7,988 bases of DNA from a bacterium (GTDB lineage Bacteria > JAHJDO01). The stretch covers positions 1 to 7,988 of the forward strand of contig DAOVKY010000026.1 of assembly GCA_030631525.1 (NCBI GenBank). Reading direction: 5' to 3'. The notes beneath the pieces were generated by a model that was not told the DNA's origin, did not search any database, and saw only the letters and a list, made by a program, of their open reading frames with translations. The position numbers were made by a program, and so were the translations under genes. Below, in pieces: positions 1 through 4,785 of this stretch. Position 1 is the stretch's first letter. Each line of letters opens with the position of its first letter.

Positions 1-2340
1 GCTTTTTTCAGAGCTGTTTTCAACAATTTTTATCTTAACGCCCTTATGAAGGGCTTTGCAAAGCCCTTGCCCAAAACCCTTGCTCTCTATAACCTCGCTG
101 GAAGCCTTGAGTATATAATCAGAACAGCGATATGTCTTCTTAAGTCTATACACTGCTGCTTCTGGATAATCCTCAAGAAATCTTCTGATAAATCTTACAT
201 CGGCGCCACGAAAACCATAAATTGCTTGATTTGGATCTCCAATCACACACAGGTTTGAGTTATACTCAGGCATCAAGCTTCTGATCATCTGATACTGGGC
301 AAAATTTATATCCTGATATTCATCAACCATACACCACTGATATTTTTCCCTATATTGAGAAAGGACTTCAGGAAAATTCATAAAAAGCCTCACAGAACAG
401 TAGATCAGATCATCAAGGTCAAAGGAATTCTGTTCATGTAAAATTGTCTTATACTTGAGAAAAATACCAGACAAATCCTTATCTTCTATTTCTTCTACTG
501 ATTTTAAATTTTGCTTAGCATTGGTTATTGCTTCAGAAATTTTCCCAACCTGTTTCTTTTCACATCCTATCTTCTGCAATATCAGTTTTTTATCATCTTC
601 ATCAAGAATCGAAAATTGCTTATCCCGTCCGATTCTCGCATGCTGCTCTTTTAGTATAGAATGCCCCAAAGCGTGGAAAGTGCATACCTGTAACTTAGCA
701 GCTTCTTTATCCAGCAGATCGCATAATCGTTCCTTCATTTCATTAGCTGCTTTATTTGTAAATGTCACAGCTAAAACATGTTCAGGATCTATGTTCTTGT
801 GTTGAATCAGATTTGCTATTCTATATGTAAGTGTCCGGGTTTTCCCAGTGCCTGGTCCTGCAATGATCAAGGCAGGTCCTGAGAAATGCTCTGATGCTCT
901 CTGTTGCTCGGGGTTTAGTCCCCGTGTTTCAGGTTTGCTTTCTGCTGAGGCAGGACTTTGCTGAGCCAGAGCTTCTCTCAATCTAGTGTACTCTTTCAGA
1001 TTAAAATTAATCAGCTTTCTGGGACGCAGAGGTTTTACCTGAGTCATCTGCTTAAATAGCATATCTTGAGATCCAAATGATTCCTTTTCGCCTTTCTGAA
1101 AAACCTTTACCTTGCCAAATTCCCCGTCAAAGCCCTCTTTAACATAAACTTGTCTGTTTCTCATTCGTCTTATTGCCTCTGCTAATAAATCATTGCTGGC
1201 TTTTTCTACTTCCTCTACAGACAAATTAAGAAGCAGATCAAGTTCTGTGCCTACCTTTTGCAACAGGGTATTATAGGCAAGAGCAACCCTTTGAGAACCT
1301 GGCCCAACTTCCAGAATTTCAGATATAATTTCTTTCAGCGGTATAATTGAATAAAAAGGAAGTCTTTTTTCTCTCTGTAACGGGTCATATCTGTCCGCTA
1401 GTTGTGCAACGCGGTTCATTACTCCGACTGTGATCTTTTTGCCGCACACAGGACATATCTCATTATGTTTTAGAGTTTCCAATGGACTCCAGCACATATT
1501 ACACTTTCTGTGTCCGTCATAATGATATTTCCCCTCTTGAGGAAAGAGATCTATTGTACCAAGGAAATGCTCAGGCTTCCCGGTTTTTATAGCATCAATA
1601 ATTGCACTATAGGAAATCTCTGTATTAAAAAGATTCGCATTTCTTCCTAATTTTTCAGGAGAATGCGCATCAGAATTGGAAAGAAGCCTGTATTTATCCA
1701 GAAAGCTGCATATCCAGTGCATTGGAGGATCAGTTGAAAGACCTGTTTCTACAGCAAAAATATGATCTGACAGATCGCCATAACACTCCTCAATGGAGTC
1801 AAAACCAGACTTAGAGCCAAGGGCTGAGAACCATGGAGTCCAGATATGCGCAGGCACAAAAAGACTTCTCTCAGAACAACTGATAACTATTTCCAGCAGA
1901 TCTCTTGAATCCAGCCCTAAAATAGGTCTGCCATCGGATGTGATATTGCCGCCGATTTTAACTAGTTTCTGCTGAATCTTCTCTACGGTTTTAAAATCCG
2001 GAGCAAATATGAGATTATGAACCTTACGAACCTTCCCATCTTTTTTGTAGATATTACTTATCTCAGAAGTAAGTAGAAATCTGACCTCATTACTAGAGGA
2101 AGTATGTGTCTGAATATCTGTACGCTGTTTATATTCATCCTTTAATCTGAAAAGGCCAGGCTCAGCAGGCTCAAGCTTTTCCTTTAATTCCTTCAGCCAT
2201 CCAGGATGAGTAAAATCTCCAGTGCCAATAATTTTTATACCTTTAATCCTAGCCCATAAATCCAGGTATTCAGGTACAAGATTCTTACTTGTTGCAATAG
2301 AATAGTGTGAATGTATATGAAAGTCAGCAATGAATTTCAT
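1..2340 (-). CDS. Endonuclease Q-type PHP nuclease fused to UvrD/Rep-family DNA helicase (partial)
   Basis: The reading frame is open for 780 codons and runs off the left edge, so the C-terminus is missing. Residues 1-300 match the endonuclease Q family: HIHSHYS at 8-14, GTGDFTHP at 39-46, E93, H108, H185, E218 and SNSDAHSP at 221-228, all plausible metal ligands of a PHP active site. A zinc site follows (C280, C283, C296, C299). EndoQ enzymes nick DNA 5' of deaminated bases and abasic sites. After a hydrophilic linker (about 430-470) an SF1 helicase begins: LNPEQQ at 475-480, Walker A GPGTGKT at 495-501, TFTNKAA at 526-532, CTFHALG at 553-559, Walker B VDEYQD at 671-676, GDPNQAIYGFRGAD at 701-714, and TYRCSDY at 737-743. 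The later helicase motifs lie outside the window. A role in repair that couples lesion nicking to strand unwinding is inference. The start used is ATG 2340. An in-frame ATG at 2346 is equally possible, and neither has a well-spaced Shine-Dalgarno (AGGA lies 16-22 nt upstream). Confidence 0.93.
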   Translation of the reverse strand, partial: MKFIADFHIHSHYSIATSKNLVPEYLDLWARIKGIKIIGTGDFTHPGWLKELKEKLEPAEPGLFRLKDEYKQRTDIQTHTSSSNEVRFLLTSEISNIYKKDGKVRKVHNLIFAPDFKTVEKIQQKLVKIGGNITSDGRPILGLDSRDLLEIVISCSERSLFVPAHIWTPWFSALGSKSGFDSIEECYGDLSDHIFAVETGLSTDPPMHWICSFLDKYRLLSNSDAHSPEKLGRNANLFNTEISYSAIIDAIKTGKPEHFLGTIDLFPQEGKYHYDGHRKCNMCWSPLETLKHNEICPVCGKKITVGVMNRVAQLADRYDPLQREKRLPFYSIIPLKEIISEILEVGPGSQRVALAYNTLLQKVGTELDLLLNLSVEEVEKASNDLLAEAIRRMRNRQVYVKEGFDGEFGKVKVFQKGEKESFGSQDMLFKQMTQVKPLRPRKLINFNLKEYTRLREALAQQSPASAESKPETRGLNPEQQRASEHFSGPALIIAGPGTGKTRTLTYRIANLIQHKNIDPEHVLAVTFTNKAANEMKERLCDLLDKEAAKLQVCTFHALGHSILKEQHARIGRDKQFSILDEDDKKLILQKIGCEKKQVGKISEAITNAKQNLKSVEEIEDKDLSGIFLKYKTILHEQNSFDLDDLIYCSVRLFMNFPEVLSQYREKYQWCMVDEYQDINFAQYQMIRSLMPEYNSNLCVIGDPNQAIYGFRGADVRFIRRFLEDYPEAAVYRLKKTYRCSDYILKASSEVIESKGFGQGLCKALHKGVKIKIVENSSEKS

Positions 2341-2435
2341 TCGCATCTTACTAAAATTGGTTTCCTGTTATTTCTGCTGTTTTTAAATCAGACGTTTTTT
2401 CGACAGATACGTTAGGCAGTTTGATTGTTAATTAT

Positions 2436-2633
2436 TTAATATTTTTTTATGATATGTTGAAGCTGCTTGACAATTTTTGGATGTAGTGTTTTTTCTTTGT
2501 GAAAAGGAATTACCATTCGCCTGTCAGCTTTTTTATAGATTCTATGGCTGCCTTTACTCCGAAGTAAAACAAATCCCTCTCTCAAAAGCATCTTTTCAGC
2601 TTCTACAGCTGTTATCCGTGGTAGTTTAGGCAC
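2436..2633 (-). CDS. hicA: HicA-family mRNA interferase toxin
   Basis: This 65-residue basic protein has the HicA layout. It starts with KLPRITAVEAEKML, followed by the GSHRIY motif, whose His30 is the expected catalytic residue, then a VIPFHK strand and the C-terminal HPKIVKQL helix. HicA toxins are small double-stranded-RNA-binding-fold ribonucleases that cut mRNA and are neutralised by HicB. The start codon is GTG, placed so that the protein begins MPKLPR as is typical of the family. The start lies inside the end of hicB (8-nt overlap), with GGAAG about 6 nt upstream, so translation is probably coupled. All expected core residues are present and no break is seen, so the toxin is likely intact. 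Activity is inferred from family membership. Confidence 0.93.
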   Translation of the reverse strand: MPKLPRITAVEAEKMLLREGFVLLRSKGSHRIYKKADRRMVIPFHKEKTLHPKIVKQLQHIIKKY

Positions 2634-2847
2634 TTGCTACTTCCAAGCTGGTAGTAAAAATTTCTTTACTTAGCAACTCATGCTTTTCGTCTTCTGACAA
2701 TGTCTCTAAATACAATTCTGTGGCTTCTCTAATATTTTCAACCACTTCTTCCCACGTTTTACCTTGTGTCTGACAGCCCTCAAGTTCGGGACAATAAGCA
2801 TAATATCCGTGTTCATCTTTCTCAATTACAGTACTTACTTTATACAT
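2626..2847 (-). CDS. hicB: HicB-family antitoxin (short form)
   Basis: This 73-residue acidic protein has the HicB core: a short beta strand (YKVSTVIEKDEHG), then YYAYCPELEGCQTQGKTWEE and the helix VVENIREATELYLETL. This is the partial RNase H-like fold that caps HicA. Many HicB proteins carry an added C-terminal ribbon-helix-helix or helix-turn-helix DNA-binding domain, but this one ends about 20 residues after the helix, so it appears to lack one. Its gene is first in the pair, the reverse of the classical hicA-hicB order. The start at ATG 2847 is well supported by AGGAGGG at 2855-2861 with 7 nt spacing. The stop overlaps the hicA start. Confidence 0.93.
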   Translation of the reverse strand: MYKVSTVIEKDEHGYYAYCPELEGCQTQGKTWEEVVENIREATELYLETLSEDEKHELLSKEIFTTSLEVASA

Positions 2848-2871
2848 ATGTTTACCCTCCTAATGGTGTTA

Positions 2872-2900
2872 ATTATATAACTAAACCTTTGTTAGTTCAA
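2872..2900 (-). promoter_or_regulatory. Sigma-70-type promoter of hicBA
   Basis: Read on the minus strand, the -35 is TTGAAC (2900-2895) and the -10 is a perfect TATAAT (2877-2872), separated by exactly 17 nt. Transcription would start close to the Shine-Dalgarno at 2861-2855, giving a short leader. An imperfect inverted repeat (arms GGTTTAGTTAT and ATAATTAACACC, one gap and one mismatch) covers the -10. It could be an operator, although the short HicB has no evident DNA-binding domain. Confidence 0.75.
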
Positions 2901-2950
2901 TAATGTTTTTGTTTTTCATTTTTCTGCCGAAATTCTCCTTCTGTCATTGC

Positions 2951-2988
2951 AAGCAAGTAGGGGCGAATCTTGTATTCGTCCTTTGCTT
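2951..2988 (+). repeat. REP-like hairpin with GTAG foot (intergenic copy)
   Basis: The core at 2957-2981 is GTAG followed by an 8-bp stem, GGGCGAAT (2961-2968) with ATTCGTCC (2974-2981, one G-T pair), closing a 5-nt CTTGT loop. Outside it, AAGCAA (2951-2956) pairs with TTGCTT (2983-2988), lengthening the stem around the unpaired GTAG. A conserved GTAG-type tetranucleotide at the foot of an imperfect hairpin is the recognised layout of REP sequences bound by REP-associated transposases. Two more hairpins with the same foot and a CTTG-containing loop occur in this window. Confidence 0.75.
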
Positions 2989-2992
2989 TCGA

Positions 2993-3024
2993 GTCATTGC
3001 GAGGAGCGTAGCGACGTGGCAATC
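2993..3024. repeat. Interspersed palindromic repeat of the GTCATTGCGAGG...GCAATC type
   Basis: The element begins GTCATTGCGAGGAGCG and ends GACGTGGCAATC, with ATTGC (2996-3000) and GCAAT (3019-3023) as perfect 5-bp ends around a GC-rich centre that is only imperfectly self-complementary. It stands out from the AT-rich surroundings. Very similar elements recur as dispersed intergenic repeats in several bacterial genomes; this is recalled from general knowledge and was not searched. A second GTCATTGC occurs at 2943-2950, before the REP-like hairpin, so the two elements may be nested or fused. No protein is encoded here. Confidence 0.6.
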
Positions 3025-3147
3025 TCTTTGTCATTCTCCTGAATTAACAAAAATTATTTTGCGGAATCAATAAAAATTTGATATATTTTAGATGCTCTTA
3101 TGATGGAATATGGATTTTATGTATTAATTTTTAACTTAAAATATATG

Positions 3148-3176
3148 TTGACATCCTAGATATGAATGTCTAATAT
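3148..3176 (+). promoter_or_regulatory. Sigma-70-type promoter of the two-gene unit 3222-4036
   Basis: A perfect -35 TTGACA (3148-3153) is followed after exactly 17 nt by TAATAT (3171-3176), a fair -10. The region just upstream is very AT-rich, as expected of an UP element. Transcription would start near 3183, giving a leader of about 40 nt before the ATG at 3222. Confidence 0.7.
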
Positions 3177-3184
3177 ATAGACAT
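3166..3184. promoter_or_regulatory. Palindromic operator candidate over the -10 box
   Basis: A perfect 7-bp inverted repeat, ATGTCTA (3166-3172) and TAGACAT (3178-3184), flanks a 5-nt ATATA centre and covers the -10 and probable start site. A third half-site, GACAT (3150-3154), lies in the -35 and is inverted relative to ATGTC (3166-3170). This layout fits repression by a dimeric regulator. No regulator gene lies next to it in the window. Confidence 0.5.
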
Positions 3185-3221
3185 CAAGTTTTAGCCCGAG
3201 TTTATCGGAAAAGGAGCATGC

Positions 3222-3617
3222 ATGCAAAAACAAACATTTATTCTAGAAGCACAAATCCCTAATCTGGATGATTTTAAAAAGCGTTTCCCACAATATGGAC
3301 CTTTTGCGCACAATGAAGGTAATTTTATTTTTAACACCATAATGAAGCCTTTATCGTTTTTTTGTGCAAAAGTAGCAACCGAAATGAATTATCCAGCAGT
3401 TTCAGGTGTTGCAGAAATTTGCTTAAAGGCAACAAACCGACAGAAGGTTGTCCCATTTAATGGTTTTTTAAAACAGTATATTGGTGCGATTGTTTGCGTC
3501 CTTATGGAAGCAAACGGATATTCAAAAACTGGAAAGAAAAAATCTATACCGCATGATAAATTTACGAAGGGTGAGTTTTATACTGAGAAAGAGAGAAACG
3601 TAGATTCCATATATTAA
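3222..3617 (+). CDS. Uncharacterised 131-residue protein
   Basis: I do not recognise this family. The protein is soluble-looking, with no signal peptide or clear membrane span. Visible landmarks are the N-terminal strand TFILEAQIPNLDDF, the segment YGPFAHNEGNFIFNTIMKPLSFF, and VPFNGFLKQYIGAIVCVLMEANGY, the most hydrophobic part and probably a helix. A basic stretch, KTGKKKSIPH, follows, and the tail is charged. Aromatic and asparagine residues are common in the first half and cysteines are few, so a metal-binding fold is not suggested. The start at ATG 3222 has AGGAG at 3212-3216 with 5 nt spacing and a strong promoter upstream. The lipoprotein gene starts 20 nt after the stop, so the two are probably one transcript and may share a process, but none can be named. 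Coding is supported by both signals and an uninterrupted frame. Confidence 0.75.
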   Translation: MQKQTFILEAQIPNLDDFKKRFPQYGPFAHNEGNFIFNTIMKPLSFFCAKVATEMNYPAVSGVAEICLKATNRQKVVPFNGFLKQYIGAIVCVLMEANGYSKTGKKKSIPHDKFTKGEFYTEKERNVDSIY

Positions 3618-3637
3618 TTATTCGGAGGATAGATATT

Positions 3638-4036
3638 ATGAAAAATATAATGATTGTTTTGTTATCTATATTTATTTTAAGTGGCTGTGGAACAATAATA
3701 AAAGTGCCAATAGACTCATCACCGTTGTCAGTAAATAAAGCAACTGTAATTATAATCCATGAACAGGGTTTTACAGATGAATTTAAAGTCTTTCTCGATA
3801 GAAAACCAATTGGCATTGTGACGTCTGAAGTTCCTTTGAAAATTGCGGTAACTCCTGGCTTTCATGATTTTCATGTCGAGCTTATATGTTCAATTGATCG
3901 TATTACAAATCAGTATTATGAGGCAGGAAAAACGTATTATATGCGTATTTGGTTTGATATGGGGATGTGGGTGAGTTCTGTTAGAATTGAACCCACCTAT
4001 GAAAGAGAAAGTTATGAGGTTAGAAGTTACAAGTAA
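3638..4036 (+). CDS. Putative lipoprotein, 132 residues
   Basis: A classical lipoprotein signal peptide is present: MKN, a hydrophobic stretch at residues 4-14, and the lipobox LSGC at 14-17, so cleavage and lipidation at Cys17 are expected. Residue 18 is Gly rather than Asp, so in a diderm host an outer-membrane location is likely. The mature part looks like a small beta-sandwich. It includes KVFLDRKPIGIVTSEVPLKIAVTPGFHDFHVEL, a pattern of cofactor-free surface proteins in which a strand pair is followed by PG and a His-rich strand, then YYMRIWFDMGMW. This resembles DUF2846-like lipoproteins, but I cannot confirm membership. GGAGG at 3624-3628 lies 9 nt before the ATG. The gene is downstream of, and probably cotranscribed with, the unknown gene ending at 3617. 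Its molecular function is unknown. Confidence 0.85.
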   Translation: MKNIMIVLLSIFILSGCGTIIKVPIDSSPLSVNKATVIIIHEQGFTDEFKVFLDRKPIGIVTSEVPLKIAVTPGFHDFHVELICSIDRITNQYYEAGKTYYMRIWFDMGMWVSSVRIEPTYERESYEVRSYK

Positions 4037-4078
4037 AGCTGCATCTAAAAGCACATAACTCAATGCAACCTGCCAATT

Positions 4079-4114
4079 CCGACGCTTTGCGGCTCCATTG
4101 ACCGCTGATGTCGG
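4079..4114. repeat. Imperfect nested inverted repeat between lipoprotein and transposase genes
   Basis: CCGAC (4079-4083) pairs with GTCGG (4110-4114), and inside it GCGG (4089-4092) pairs with CCGC (4102-4105) around a 9-nt loop, with unpaired bulges GCTTT and TGAT between the two stems. The block is clearly richer in GC than its flanks. It is not followed by a T-run, so it is a poor intrinsic terminator. It could be a recombination-site remnant or a target-site feature for the neighbouring transposase. Confidence 0.45.
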
Positions 4115-4135
4115 TATTATAAGAAAAAATAAAAA

Positions 4136-4675
4136 ATGGCGAAATTATTAACACGTAAAAATAATCGGTTAAAAAATCATGATTATTCCGATAACGGGTG
4201 GTATTTCGCAACAATTTGTTCAAAGGATAGAAAAAATATATTCGGTGAATATAAAAATATTGTAGGGACAGGGCTTGCCCCTGTCCGATACAAAAACAAT
4301 ACAAAATTATCAAAAATTGGTAAAATAATAGACAAACACTGGATTGATATACCAAATCAATATGATAATATCGAATTGGACGAATACATTATTATGCCAA
4401 ATCATATTCATGGTATTTTGATTATCGATAAACGGGAGGGGGCAAGCCCCTCCCCTACAATATCAAATATCATCGGTTCGTTTAAATCAAAATGTTCCCT
4501 AGAATATTTAAATTACATAACACAAAACAATTTAAATACATCCGGTCAAATATGGCAGCGGTCCTTTTACGACCATGTTATTAGAAATGAACGTTCACTA
4601 GACGCTGTAAGAGAATATATTTCTAATAATCCTAAAAATTGGGAACAGGATATTGATAATTTAACAAACCTATAA
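4136..4675 (+). CDS. REP-associated tyrosine transposase (RAYT, IS200-like Y1 family)
   Basis: This 179-residue protein has the full RAYT core: an N-terminal DYSDNGWYFATICSKDR strand, the metal-binding HUH motif in MPNHIHGIL (His90 and His92), and the segment WQRSFYDHVIRNE with Tyr145 as the expected DNA-attacking tyrosine. The C-terminal REYISNNPKNWEQD is typical of the family. RAYTs bind and cut single-stranded REP hairpins with a GTAG-like foot and are thought to spread them. Unusually, two such hairpins lie inside this gene, encoding VGTGLAPVR (43-51) and REGASPSPT (100-108) on either side of the segment that carries the HUH motif. Both keep the frame, and all catalytic residues are present, so the enzyme may be active. 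ATG 4136 follows an in-frame TAA at 4130 and has no real Shine-Dalgarno, so expression is probably low. Confidence 0.92.
   Translation: MAKLLTRKNNRLKNHDYSDNGWYFATICSKDRKNIFGEYKNIVGTGLAPVRYKNNTKLSKIGKIIDKHWIDIPNQYDNIELDEYIIMPNHIHGILIIDKREGASPSPTISNIIGSFKSKCSLEYLNYITQNNLNTSGQIWQRSFYDHVIRNERSLDAVREYISNNPKNWEQDIDNLTNL
4262..4287 (+). repeat. REP-like hairpin inside the RAYT gene, forward copy
   Basis: GTAG (4262-4265) is followed by a perfect 8-bp stem, GGACAGGG (4266-4273) with CCCTGTCC (4279-4286), and a 5-nt CTTGC loop. The foot and loop match the intergenic copy at 2957-2981, while the stem sequence differs but keeps pairing. It is translated as VGTGLAPVR. Confidence 0.8.
4433..4458 (-). repeat. 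REP-like hairpin inside the RAYT gene, inverted copy
   Basis: On the minus strand this reads GTAG (4458-4455), then a hairpin whose plus-strand arms are GGGAGGGG (4434-4441) and CCCCTCCC (4447-4454), a perfect 8-bp stem with a 5-nt loop. The minus-strand top contains GGGCTTGCCC, as in the forward copy. It faces the copy at 4262-4287, so together they form an inverted REP pair about 145 nt apart. Confidence 0.8.
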
Positions 4676-4785
4676 CCAGGCACTCCACCCTGACACAACC
4701 AGCTGCCTTTCGAAGATTGCTTCATCCGAAGATGCATTTTTGGTTTTTCTTGTATTTTAAATTCAATTTATATAAAGTGTAGGGC

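Noticed and set aside
46..1975. Plus-strand open frames at 46-258, 455-805 and 1793-1975
   Set aside because: They lie antisense to the continuous EndoQ-helicase frame, whose many conserved motifs leave no doubt about the coding strand, and their products resemble no protein.
2341..2435. Search for a separate promoter or terminator between hicA and the EndoQ-helicase gene
   Set aside because: No convincing -35/-10 pair or stem-loop with a T-run is visible, so whether the helicase gene is read through from hicBA cannot be decided.
2941..3024. Possible CRISPR-like repeat-spacer arrangement from the repeated GTCATTGC
   Set aside because: There are only two short copies, one unit belongs to a palindromic dispersed element, and no cas genes or further units are present.
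3562..4355. Minus-strand open frames at 3562-3816 and 4020-4355
   Set aside because: They are antisense to the lipoprotein and RAYT genes, have no plausible start signals, and yield low-complexity Phe/Tyr/Ile-rich or repeat-derived peptides.
4715..4750. Possible intrinsic terminator after the RAYT gene (CTTC/GAAG with a T-rich tail)
   Set aside because: The best stem is only 4 bp and the T-run is broken by GG, which is too weak to call.
4750..4776. Possible dprA promoter TTGTAT (4750-4755) and TATAAA (4771-4776)
   Set aside because: The spacing is only 15 nt and the -35 is poor. In such AT-rich DNA this is expected by chance, and the -10 would lie almost on the start codon.
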